Origin: Anaeramoeba ignava
Lineage: Eukaryota; Metamonada; Anaeramoebidae
Assembly: GCA_028826165.1 (NCBI GenBank)
Contig: JAPDFW010000060.1
Coordinates: 62,001 to 126,000, forward strand
DNA length: 64,000 nucleotides
Direction: 5' to 3'
The notes beneath the pieces are model-generated. The model worked only from the letters and a program-made list of their open reading frames with translations, ran no database searches and was not told the DNA's origin. Below, in pieces: positions 28,892 to 40,600 of this stretch. The position numbers and the translations under genes are program-made. Position 1 is the stretch's first letter; each line of letters opens with the position of its first letter.

Positions 28892-30316
28892 ATGTCAATT
28901 CGTCTTCAATCTGATTGGAATAAAGGAAATTCTTTTTGGGTTCAATGCTCAAAACTTAATGGAACTCAAACTATTTATTCTGAATTAAAATTAAATGAAA
29001 ATCAAGAATATCAAGATTTAAAAGGAATTTTTACAACTGAAAAAATTGGAAATAAAAAAAATCTTCTAAAAATCAAATGCAAGGAAAGCAAATACGAATC
29101 CGAAACAACATTTCAAGGAGCAATAAAAGAATATGGGAAAGTCCATGGGACAGAACCTAAAAAGCAGGCAATTTTATCGATAGATATTTCGCCACAATCA
29201 CAATTGACGGTTTCTGGAAGCACAAACGGGAGCCTTAAGGTTTTCGAGACAGAAACCGGGGAGATCCGAAGGGACCTTGTGGGTCATATCATGGGAGTTA
29301 GTGTGGCGAAGTTTTTCCCCAGCGGACAAGTTGTTCTAAGCGGAGGAGAGGATTTCCGCTTGAGAATATGGGATATAAGTGACGGCGAATGTGAAGCCGT
29401 TTTTGTCGGTCATAAAAGCAGAGTCAATGCTGCTGCGTTTATTGAGAGAGGCAGAAATATTCTCAGCACTTCTAATGACGGATCTTCCCGTCTCTGGAAC
29501 TCCGGTACTGAGCAGCAAATTGCTTTGTTTTCAAGAAATAATTTTTTCAATCAAAATTCTCCTTTTGCAAATTTTGATGTCAGAAATTTTGATTGTTGCG
29601 TTTCTCATCTTGATGCTCAGAAATACCCCTCTTTGTTCCGTTATAATTCTAATCTTGTTTTGGATCAAAATGAGTTTGGAACTGATGGGAAAATCTTGTT
29701 TGTTTCTTCCAATAAAGGAAATGTGGATGTTTTTGATGTTAGAAATAAAAAGGAAATTTGGAATCTTATGTTAACAAGTGAAGATTTCAAGAATCAGAAT
29801 CAAAATTTAGAAAAACTTGAAATGGATTGTGTTAATTATGATATGAATTGCGTTAATTTTCTTCCTGATTCTTTTACTGTTGTTTCTGGATGTGAAAACA
29901 AATTGGTTCAATGGGATTTACGAACTGGAAGAATATTATCTATTGATTATGTTGGTTCTCTTGGGAATTTACAATCAATAAAACCAGTTATTTTTTCCAA
30001 TCCAAATTTAAAAGAAAAAGAAAAAGGAAATGAAAAAGAAAAAGAAAAAGAAAAAGAAAACGAAAACGAAAAAAACTGTCAAAATAATTCTCAAAATTCT
30101 CAAAATGGGGAAAATATTCAAAATAATCAAACTGGATTATGGATTTCTTCTTCTGATGGTGAATGTTTTTTATGGGATTTAGTTAATAAGAAAAGAATTT
30201 TTAGTTTAAGTGGAGCTGATTATGATTCAATTAATTCTTTTGCTTTTAATCAAAATAAAATTGTTACAGGTTCTAAAGATGGATTTATTAGGATTTATAA
30301 TACAAAATTATTTTAA
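28892..30316 (+). CDS. PAAF1: Proteasomal ATPase-associated factor 1 (PAAF1/Rpn14), WD40 protein
   Basis: One exon, 474 residues. WD40 blades are visible from residue about 85: ILSIDISPQSQLTVSGSTNG, GHIMGVSVAKFFPSGQVVLS with GGEDFRLRIWD, GHKSRVNAAAFIERGRNILS with TSNDGSSRLWNSG, then CENKLVQWDLRTG, SSSDGECFLWDL and KIVTGSKDGFIRIY. The FFPSGQVVLSGGED and IERGRNILSTSNDGSSRLWN segments are diagnostic of PAAF1. In yeast and mammals this protein binds Rpt subunits and chaperones or checks 19S base assembly. A KEKEKE/EN tract near 30010-30075 is a disordered insertion. The 5' half is unusually GC-rich for this window. Family assignment is strong; function is by transfer. Confidence 0.9.
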   Translation: MSIRLQSDWNKGNSFWVQCSKLNGTQTIYSELKLNENQEYQDLKGIFTTEKIGNKKNLLKIKCKESKYESETTFQGAIKEYGKVHGTEPKKQAILSIDISPQSQLTVSGSTNGSLKVFETETGEIRRDLVGHIMGVSVAKFFPSGQVVLSGGEDFRLRIWDISDGECEAVFVGHKSRVNAAAFIERGRNILSTSNDGSSRLWNSGTEQQIALFSRNNFFNQNSPFANFDVRNFDCCVSHLDAQKYPSLFRYNSNLVLDQNEFGTDGKILFVSSNKGNVDVFDVRNKKEIWNLMLTSEDFKNQNQNLEKLEMDCVNYDMNCVNFLPDSFTVVSGCENKLVQWDLRTGRILSIDYVGSLGNLQSIKPVIFSNPNLKEKEKGNEKEKEKEKENENEKNCQNNSQNSQNGENIQNNQTGLWISSSDGECFLWDLVNKKRIFSLSGADYDSINSFAFNQNKIVTGSKDGFIRIYNTKLF

Positions 30317-30505
30317 AAAAATTAATAAAAAAAAATAAAAAAAATAATGAGTCATCAATTATAAAAATGATGATTGGAAAAAACAAATAAGAAAATCCAA
30401 GTGTAAAAAAATTTTTTTTTTCTTTTTTATTTTAATTTTTTTAATTTCATTTTTTCTTTTTCTTTATTCCTTTAAAAAATAAATTTAAAAAATTAAAAAA
30501 AAAAA
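30317..30505 (+). promoter_or_regulatory. Spacer upstream of the Fe-S flavoprotein gene
   Basis: A/T spacer with a T-rich block (TTTCATTTTTTCTTTTTC) about 40 bp before the start codon at 30506. No coding frame. Confidence 0.4.
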
Positions 30506-33500
30506 ATGCTTTCTCCAATTAAACCAACTTTTTTTTTAAATAAAAAAAACAATTCTCTCTTACAATCAAATTTTAATGTAAAAAATTAAAAATTAAAACT
30601 AAAAATAAAAAAAATTTTTTTTTACTTTAAATTTAATACAAAAATAAAAACAATAAATTATTATTTTAAACATTGATCTTTTAAAATTTAAAATTCAAAA
30701 ATAAGAAAAAAAATAAAAAAAAATTTTTTTTTTACTTCAAATTTTAAATTAAAATTAAAATTAAATATTTAAGAACAACAATACAGATTTAGAATTAAAG
30801 TTAAAAAATATCAAAAATGAAGAAAAAAACAATACAAATCTTAATTTAATTTTATAAATGAATTTAATAAATGAATTTTATAATTTAATTTTAATTTAAT
30901 TTTATAAATGAATTTTAATTTAATTTTATAATTTAATTTAATTTTATAAATTAATTTTATATATTAATTTATATATGAATTTTATAAATGAATTTTAATT
31001 TAATTTTATAAATGAATTTTATAAATGAATTTCAATCTAATTTAATAAATGAATTTTAATTTTATAAATGAATTTTATATATTAATTTTATATATTAATT
31101 TAATATATTAATTTATAAATGAATTTAATTTTATATATTAATTTATATTTATAGCGCTTCATAAAAACAGGTGCAAAAAGAATTTTAGAACATCCAGTTC
31201 TCGAAATACCCCAAAGAAAAGAAGTATCTTTCCAATGGAACGGAAAAATTCTATATGGATATGAAGGAGAGATGCTTTCATCAGCCTTAATCGCCAACGG
31301 AGAAGACATTTTCGGATTCCACTACAAAGACAAATCACCACAAGGAATTTTCTGTGCTAACGGACAATGCTCACAATGCATGGTTACCTGCAACGGAGTT
31401 CCAGTGAAATCATGCATGACACCCTTGAAGGAAGGTATGGTTGTGAATTATGCAGCACAAGTTCTTCCTGAATTCCGAGAAAAACTTAACTTGAAAGACG
31501 CGCCCAAATCCGAAATTGATGTTTTGATTATTGGAGGAGGACCATCTGGACTTTCCGCTGCTTGCGAACTTGGAAAAAAAGGAGTCAAAACTCTTCTTAT
31601 TGATGACAAGGATCGATTGGGAGGAAAATTAGTTCTTCAAACACATAAATTTTTTGGATCAAGTGAAGAATGCTATGCAGGAACAAGAGGATATAAAATT
31701 GGAGGAATTTTGACCAAAGAAGTTGAAAAATACTCGTCAGTTCAAGTTGCATTGAATTCAACGGCTGTCGCTGTTTTCTCTGATAAATACGTTGGAATCG
31801 TCAGCAATGGAGAATACAAACTTGTCAAACCCAAAAAGCTTCTTGTTGCTGCTGGAGCTCGTGAGAAATTCCTTTCTTTCCCTGGAAATACTCTTCCTGG
31901 TGTTTATGGAGCTGGTGCTTTCCAGACTCTTGTCAATAGAGATCTTGTCCGTTCTTCTAATAAGGTTCTTATTGTTGGTGGTGGTAATGTTGGTCTTATT
32001 GGTGGTTATCATGCTATTCAAGCTGGTATTGAAGTTGTTTGTTTGATTGAAGCTATGGATCATTGTGGTGGTTATAAAGTTCATGAAGATAAATTGAGAA
32101 GACTTGGTGTTCCTATTTTGACAAGACATACCATTGTTGGTGTTACTGGAAAGGATCATGTTGAGAAATGCACTATTGCTCAATTAGATAATAATTGGAA
32201 AGTAAATAAAATTAAATTAAATTAAAATAAAATTAAATTAAATTAAATTAAATTAATTAAAATTAAAATTAAAATTAAATTAAAATTAAAATAAATTAAT
32301 TAAAATTAAATTAAATTAAAATTAAAATTAAATTAAAATTAAAAATTAAAATTAAAATTAAAATTAAAATTAAAATTAAAATTAAAATTAAAAATAAACT
32401 AAATTTAAAATTAAAAATAAATTAAATTTAAAATTAAATTAAATTTAATTAAATAAAATTAAAATTAAATTAAATTAAATTTAAAATTAAAATTAAAATT
32501 AAAATTAATTTATATTAAATTAGATCATCCCAGGAACTTATAAAACTTACGATGTAGACACAGTCTTGCTTGCTGTAGGTCTCGAAGAATGCAAAGAATT
32601 CTACAAAAAAGCTCAAAATTACGGAATTGATGTCTTCTCAGCAGGAGATGCTCAAGAAATTGCAGAAGCTTCAGCTGCAATGTTCACAGGAAAAATTGAA
32701 GGAAGAAAAATTCTTAAATCATTAGGAATTGATATTGAAATACCAGAAGATTGGGATGAAAAAGTGAAAGTTTTAAAAAGCAAACCAAAAGACACAGATG
32801 AAAAACACATCACAGAGTTAACCGAAGGAGTATTCCCAGTATTCCATTGCCATCAAGAAATCCCATGCAACGCTTGTGTAGCGGGATGTTCATTAGGAAA
32901 CATTTCAATGGGAGAAGAAAATGACATCAAAGATCCACCAATTTTCAGAGGAGATTGTGATGATTGCAACGGATGTCTTAGATGCGTAACAGTATGTCCT
33001 GGATTAGCTGTCACTTTGGTTGATTTCCGAGAAGACGCCGAATTTCCTACAGTCACATTTCCTTATGAAGTCTGGAGAAAGGATGTTGAAATTGGCAAAA
33101 TGGTTCCTATTATGGATGAAGCTGGTTTGATGCTCGGAAAATTCAAAGTGGAAAATGTCCAACAACGCGAACGAACTTTGTTGGTTTCTGTTAAGCTTCC
33201 AAAAGATATTGCTAAAAAAGCAGCTTCTGTTTTTACTCGCGAAATAAAACAAATTCCTGATCTTTATGAAAAATCTAAATTCCCTGATGAATCTATTGTT
33301 TGCCGTTGTGAAAGAGTTTCCGCAAAGGAAATCAGAGACTCAATCCGTTTAGGTGTTACTGATATGAACCAACTCAAAGCTGCTACTAGAGCTTGTATGG
33401 GTGCTTGCGGATCTAAAACTTGTTTCTCAACTATTAAAAGAATCTTTAGAGAAGAAGGTATTCCAAATGATAGAATTACTGACAGAGTCGAAAGACCTTT

Positions 33501-33546
33501 ATTCGTTGAAGTTCCTCTTGGCGCTTTTGCTGGAATGAATCTTTAA
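30506..33546 (+). CDS. Modular NAD(P)/FAD oxidoreductase with [2Fe-2S], [4Fe-4S] and BFD-like domains; possible organellar presequence
   Basis: Exons 30506-30577, 31155-32201 and 32524-33546 join in phase 0 to 713 residues. Exon 1 encodes a basic, Ser/Asn-rich leader (MLSPIKPTFFLNKKNN) without acidic residues, a candidate hydrogenosomal or mitochondrial presequence; its link to exon 2 across 577 bp is the least certain step. A Fer2-type [2Fe-2S] domain has Cys at about 91, 96, 99 and 111. An FAD-binding GGGPSGLSAA lies near 151 and a second Rossmann motif, VLIVGGGNVGLIGG, near 310. Paired cysteine motifs CHQEIPCNACVAGC and CDDCNGCLRCVTVC lie at about 482-531, and a BFD-like [2Fe-2S] signature (CRCERVSAKEI, ACMGACGSKTC) at about 632-680. 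The order resembles bacterial sarcosine-oxidase-alpha/HcnAB-type dehydrogenases with an added ferredoxin module. The substrate is unknown. Confidence 0.8.
30578..31154 (+). repeat. Intron 1 of the Fe-S flavoprotein gene, with TTTATAAATGAATTTTAA repeats
   Basis: The intron begins GTAAAA and ends TTTATAG. From about 30850 to 31150 it is made of TTTATAAATGAATTTTA-like units and TATATTAATTTATA palindromes. A further small exon inside cannot be excluded. Confidence 0.55.
32202..32523 (+). repeat. Intron 2 of the Fe-S flavoprotein gene, ATTAAA repeats
   Basis: The 322-bp intron from GTAAAT to TTAG is filled with AAATTAAATT/AAAATT repeats. Joining at these sites continues the Rossmann fold without loss (NNWK then IIPGTYKTYDVDTVLLAVG). 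Confidence 0.85.
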
Positions 33547-34484
33547 ATTCTTCTTTCTAAGTTTTTTTAAACAATTTTTTACTTTTTTCTTTTTCTCTTT
33601 TTTTCTTTTTCTTTTTCTTTTCTTTTCAGTTTTTTAGGTTCGTTCAATTAACTCATTGACTTTTTTTTTTCAATTTTACTTCTATTACTTCTATTTTTCT
33701 TTTTTTTCTTTTTCTTTTTCTTTTTCTTGATTTCTCAAAACTTTTTTTTTTTCAAAACTTCTTTCCAAAAAAAAATTTCAATTCTCTTCTTTTTTGATTT
33801 AAATCAAGAATAAATTTTTCATCAAATTTAATTTAATTTTAATTTAATTTCAATTCTCTTCTTTTTGATTAAATCAAGAATAAATTTTTCATCAAATTTA
33901 ATTTTAATTTTAATTTTAATTTTAATTTCAATTTTAATTTTAATTCTTCTTTTTTTGATTAAATCAAGAATAAATTTTTCATCAAATTTAATTTTAATTC
34001 TAATTTTAATTTAATTTTAATTTAATTTTAATTCTTCTTTTTGATTTAAATCAAGAATAAATTTTTAATCAAATTTAAATTTAATTCAATTTTAATTTTA
34101 ATTCTTCTTTTTGATTTAAATCAAGAATAAATTTTTCATCAAATTTAATTTTAATTCTAATTTTAATTTTAATTTAATTTTAATTTTGATTCTTCTTTTT
34201 GATTTAAATCAAGAATAAATTTTTAATCAAATTTTATTTTAAATTTTAATTTAATTTTAATTCTTCTTTTTGATTTAAATCAAGAATAAATTTTTCATCA
34301 AATTTAATTTTAATTTTAATTTCAATTCTCTTCTTTTTGATTTAAATCAAGAATAAATTTTTCTTTTTTGATTTAAATTAAGAATAAATTTTTAATTAAA
34401 TTTAATTTTATTTTAATTTTAATTTTAATTCTTCTTTTTGATTTAATTAAGAATAAATTTTTCATTAATTTTAATTTTAAATTG

Positions 34485-34516
<32 letters not shown>

Positions 34517-34620
34517 TTTTGTTTTTGTTTTGATTTTGTTTGGAATAAAAGAAAAAGAAAAATAAAAAAAAAGATTGAATTAAAAAAAAAAAGATTGGAA
34601 ATTAATAAAAAGAAAATTGT
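33547..34620. repeat. Convergent spacer with pyrimidine tract and palindrome-bearing tandem repeat
   Basis: From 33547 to 33780 the plus strand is C/T-rich (TTTTTCTTTTTC blocks). From about 33785 to 34470 about ten imperfect units, mostly spaced 65-90 bp, each contain TTGATTTAAATCAA or TTGATTAAATCAA, followed by GAATAAATTTTTCATCAAAT. From 34485 a TTTTG repeat follows. It separates two convergent genes. No coding frame. Confidence 0.85.
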
Positions 34621-37600
34621 TCATTTCCATTTTCCATGTCTTGGTTTTGATGGATAAGGCCTTTTGTGATGATAATGCCTGTCTCTAAAATCATAATCAT
34701 CATAATCATACTCATTTTCATTCTCTTTGACAATTTTCCTAAATCCTTCATATTCAGTGTTTTTAGAATTTGGAAGAGAATTTCGATCAGGATTAAAATC
34801 AATAAAATAAACAGTTGATTCTGAAGAATCATAAGTTATAAGACTTGGAGAATAAGCATAAAAATGAGCCTCAAACAAAGAAGAAATTTGTGAAGCACAA
34901 TAACGGAACAATGATAATTCAATGTATTTATCAAAAATCTTAGTTGATTCATTCAATCCCATTTTTTCAATTTGTTCATTTATTATCCTCTTTGCAACTG
35001 TCCAATGCGGAGCAAAAACCCACGCTTCTTGGAAATCAATAAAATTCGAAACCATCTCCATATATCTTCCCGACTCAGTTTCTTTCAAATACTTTTTCGT
35101 TGTTTCTTGATTTTCCATTGAATCATTGAAATAATAAGAATAAAACGTTTTTAATCTCATTCGGGCAATATAAAAGAAATCATGAAGAGCTATTTGCTCC
35201 TGGATAGATAAAGGCTCATATCCCAGCAAAAGCTTGCCAACAAAAGGATGAATTCTTCCGTTGAGAATACCAAGAACACTGGAAACAACAACCCTGAATT
35301 GTTTTGTTGGGAAAACATTTGTCGCATGCAACGGAACTTGCACAGCCTTTTTCCAACACTGATCCAAATACCGATTGTAAAAGTCTTTGTCAGGCGAGCA
35401 AAACGGAGCCTGATAAGTCTGCACAATATGGTTGCGAATGAGATTGGGTACAACAATGTTGTTGGAAACGAAACTAGCAAGATCAGGCCGAGAAAGGATT
35501 ATCGGCGATCCAAAATAAGTTCCAAGAATCCGAACTTTTGCTGAGAAATTATGGAAAGTAATGCAAGCATAGCAGGGTTTTCTGATATTCATTGAAGCAC
35601 GTCCAATATACTTGCCATTGCGAGCAAAGGAAACAGAGCCTTCTTCAGCGTTGTAGATAATCGTGATTAAATCGTTTTTTTGCAATGGATCTGTGAATGG
35701 GGATTCATGATTGCTCAACAAAATATCTCCGTTATCAAGTAATCCACAGGATCCAGGCAGAAATCCCACAGGAATGAGTTTGTCAAGTTCGCGATCTGTG
35801 AGGCTTTCTTTCTTGTGCTTCTTCTCATCATCATCATCTTCTGGCTTTTTCTTTTCATTTGTAATTTCACTTAATCTTTGTGATATTCCAATTGAAATTG
35901 AATGAGAAACAACAAACTTCTCAATCATAACTTCCCATATGCATATTCCCTTTTGAGGGAAAGGATCCATAGAATAAATTGTGAGACATTCTGCGTTTCC
36001 AAAGTTGTTTTTGGGGGTTAGTACAAGATCATATTGCGAATTGGATCTCGGATGTTGTAATTGATTAATTTCAACTGAATTCTCATTTCCAATTAAATCA
36101 AATAAAGGATTAAAATGACAATATTTCATTTCCTCCTTTTGCGGATCTCCTTCAAGAATCGAGTCAATTAACCGCATTTGGTTGAGTTGTGATAATCTTC
36201 CAAATGAAGAAACCATCCCAAATAACGCTTCAATCACAGAATAACGAACCTTGTTATACATGAAATGTCCAAATTGTTCTAATTCTTTTGCATTTTTTGG
36301 TTCGTTTTTTCGGAAATATTTTTCTTGATCCGTAATTTCCTTCATTTTTAACTTCGCTAACTCGCGCAATTGCTCAATCATTTCAGGTTTCAACTCAGTA
36401 AGATATTGTGCGTGTTGTTTCTTCAGGAATTTCTTGATGTTCTTCTCAGTTTTTTCGATAGTTTCTTCAAGTTGTTTTCTTGACTTCTTCCGCTCTTCTT
36501 CATTCTTATCAAGAGATAGATCATCAAAAACAGGAGGTGTTCTCTCCACAATCGGTGGATTGAATATTGCTCCTATGCTTTTTGTGAGTGTTGATGTATC
36601 CAGGTTCAGATCTTCGGGTTTTTCAGGTAATTTTTTTGAGTATGTTCGATGATATGGACTTCTTGGAGGTTCGATTGGCACAAATTCAAACCCAAATTCT
36701 TTAGAAATCATCATTTCTTTCCGAAAGATTGATTTGTCCATTTCAGGTGCTGAAAATTCAGAAAGTTTTTCAATTGCTTCAGATTCAGACTCTTGGATTT
36801 CTACTGAAGAAGTTTCTGATGAAATTGAAAAATCAGGTGGAGGAGGTTGTTCCACTTCAAGTTCATCCTGTTTTGGAGTTATCATTCTATCAACATCCTC
36901 CTCCATTTCTTTTGTTTTAGGAATAATAGATCTTTCTTTTCTTAATTCTGATGTCATTTCTAGTTTTCTTGAAGGAGCTAAAGGTGCAGCCATAGTTTTG
37001 AAACCTCCACTTATCATACTTTTTGCATCTTGTCTTGCACTAAAAAATTCTGTTGGTTCTCGTTCTTTTTCAAGCATTTTTTTACCAGAAATTTTTGATC
37101 TGCTTTCTATGTGCAGATCCATATCTATATTCCTACTCAAATCTATTTTCTTACTCATTTCTGTCGTATCCATCTCCATATCCATCATATCCATAACTGC
37201 ATCTGGTTCTTCTAAAGATCTTTGCATTTTTCTTGATTCTTTTTTCTCTCTTTTTTTTTCCTCTTGTCCAATTTTTTCTTTTGCTGCTTTTTGTGGTTTT
37301 GGTTTTGATTTTGGTTTTGCAGATTGCTTAGCTTTTCTTCCTCCAAAACTAAATCCTTTTTTTTTTTTTGATTTCATAGCATAAACTCCATCATCCTCAT
37401 CCATCATCATCAAATTAGCTGATTCCTTATCCATTGACTTTTCCATTGGTCTATAAGAATCCTCAATAGTTGGATCATAACCACCGCCATAACTGTCGCC
37501 AATATCGAGTAAACCTGAATCTTTTAATGCTGATGATTTTGGCATTTCATCAAACATTAAATTTTCCATCATATTCATTTCTGGTATTTGAGGTTGAATT

Positions 37601-40600
37601 TGTTGTTGAGCTTGTATTTGTCCAAGAAATTCATGTGTTTGTATTGGTTGTGATGAAAATGATGGTTGAATTGGTGGTGTTGGTGGTCCTGCTCCCATTG
37701 GTGGTGGTGGTCCTCTCATTAGTGGTGGTCCTTCTCCTGCTACTGGTGGTGGTGGTGGTCCTCCTCTTGTTGGTGGTTTTGGTGGTCCTCCTCTTGTTGG
37801 TGGTTTTGGTATTCTTCCTCTTCCTTTTAATTTTAATTTTAATTTTAATTTTGATTTTGATTTTGATTTTAATTTTGATTTTAATTTTAATTTTAAATTT
37901 AATTTTAATTTTAATTTTAATTTTAATTTTTGATTTAATTTTAATTTAAATTTTTATCCGATTTTGAAAATGAATTTTAATTCTAATTTTAATTTACCAG
38001 TTGTTGTTGTTGATGATTTACGATCTTATTTTTGTTAAACAAATTTTAAAAATTAAAATTAAAATAAAAATTAAGATTAAAATATAAATTCAAATATTTA
38101 TCCTTACGTTTTGTTCTTTTTGAAATACTCTTTGATTTATCCTTTTTTTTCCATACTGATTTACTTTCTTCAAAAGCAAAACTTTCTTCTGCTTCTTCTT
38201 TTTTTTCTTTTTCAACTTCGAGATCTCCATCAGACCAATCAGACTCATCTTCACTATAATCAACATCCTCATCATACATAGTGCGACGAGCACCTAAACT
38301 TGTTTTCAAAAGTGACATTAGATCTTGAGGTCTTTCATCTTGAGCTTTTTTTTGATCTCGATCTGCTACTTTTGTTAATCTTGTTCCTTTTCGAATTTGA
38401 TCTAATAACTGACTTCTACTTTGTGGTTCTCCTTCTCTTCTATCTATTTCTTTTTTCCCCAATGGAAATTGATAAGGTGGTGGTCTTGATGGGTATTTAG
38501 GCGGTGGAGGTATTTTTGGATGATGAATTATTTGCTTTTCAGATTTTTCAATAATTTCCTTTTTTCTTTTTTGAAAAATTTTGCGAATATTTTTCCTCTT
38601 CTTTTCGCGTCTTTCATTTACAACCTGATCAAAATCATTCTGGGTTTTCAAAATCAACGGTTTCAATTCAACACGCATTTTTTTGTCGATTTGCATTTGG
38701 ATTTTCTGTTGAAAATCTAGAGATATTTGCTTGTTCATCTGCGACTCCAAAGCTTGTTGATATAAATTCAACCAAGATTCCTTTTGAGAAAATGTGCCTG
38801 CAAGCTCATCAAGTTTATCATGAAGAGGACGACTCAAAGAATCAGCGGGATACATATTATAAGAGCTCATTCCACCAGTGTTTTTATTATGATAATAATT
38901 TTCTTCCACAATCACTTGCACTTTGTCAATGAAAAAAAATCCCAAATGTTCATTATAACCGGGTCCAGTTGCCAAAAAGAACATTGATAATAAGTCGTTT
39001 TGTTGGAATAAAGAATATTTCTCGCACCGTCTTAACTCTTGATATCCAGGTGCTGTTGGACCCGTTTTCACTTGATTTTTCACAACCGTTGACACGATCC
39101 AAACGTCAGGATCATTTTCCACTGCATAATTTAACAGAAGTGTCCGATCGGCAGACCGCGCAAGTGCAAAGTATTTGATTCGATTCACATCAACGATTTT
39201 CCCGTCATCCATTTGCATTTCTGTTTTGGAGATTGGATCGAATGCTACGTTCAAAATAAATCCTGAAAACGTGATAATTGCAAGAATATTGAAAACAAAA
39301 AACCCAAATAAAATCACTTTTCCAAGTGTTGAATAACTGCTTAAATCTTGCACTTCTCTGTGGAGCATTACTCCAATGCCTGAAATAGCCAATACAAGCA
39401 CAATACAGAAAAATGTGATATATCCTATTAAGTATGCCTTTGTATCCAATAGCATCACTTTTGTTCCATCTTTTTTACGGAAAAATAATTTTGTTCGGAG
39501 TTGATCCAAAAGATTGATATTTGCAATAACAACTTCTTTTCTCATCATAACAGAATAGAATATTACAAGATAGAATAAACACACTAATACATATCCTACA
39601 ATACATCCTATTGTTATTTTGAGATCGATCCCAAGAATGTCATTTAATGTGTGCCAAAGACTGTATGTAACAAATCCCTGCATGATTGTTATTAAGCAAA
39701 ATATTACAAAGAATGTGTATCTTGTTTCTTTCTATTTTTTTTTTAAATTTTCAAATTATTTTCATATTTTCATGTAAATTTTCAAATTTGAAATGAATTT
39801 TATTTTTTCAAATAAATTTACTTTATGTGAAAATCTCACAAGTTTCTTGAAAAATGTTTCTTTTTTTAATATCACTTTTTTTGTTGGCATTAAAACTAAA
39901 AATGGTCCAAATCCCATTGTAACTGCAGAAAACTAAATTTTTTTCCAAATCCAAACAAACAAAATTTCTATTATTATTCTTATTCCTCTTTTTTTAAAAA
40001 AAATTTTTAAAACAAACAAGAAAGCATGATCTCATAAATATATCCATTGCTGAAGTTCCTGAATATTGAGCAGCTAATGAAAATGTTGTTCCTGCAAAAT
40101 AGTATGCAATTGAAATAAAAGAACCTGCCAAACTAAAATATTTTATATATTTTAGATATTTTATATATTTTAGATATATTATATATTTTAGATATTTTAG
40201 ATATTTTATATATTTTAGATATTTTAAATATTTTATATATTTTATATATTTTATATATTTTAGATATTTTATATATTTTATATATTTTATATATTTTAGA
40301 TATTTTATATATTTTATATATTTTATATATTTTATATATTTTATATATTTTATATATTTTAGATATTTTAAATATTTTATATATTTTATATATTTTATAT
40401 ATTTTAGATATTTTAGATATTTTATATATTTTATATATTTTATATAATACAGATATTTTATATATATTAGATATTTTATATATATTAGATATTTATATAT
40501 ATTATAATTTTAAATATTTTAGATATTTTATATATTTTATATATTTTTATATTTTTAGATATTTTATATATTTTAGATATTTTATATATTTTAGATATTT

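Noticed and set aside
33785-34470. CRISPR-like regular repeat with palindromes
   Set aside because: Unit spacing is irregular, spacers are themselves repetitive A/T sequence, no cas genes are present, and the context is eukaryotic.
38046-39683. A separate membrane-protein gene ending in LNLYFNLNFYFNF
   Set aside because: The end is intron read-through. GTAAGG at 38107-38102 and following acceptors join this region in frame to 38024-37998 and 37823-34621, and upstream exons add three more TM segments.
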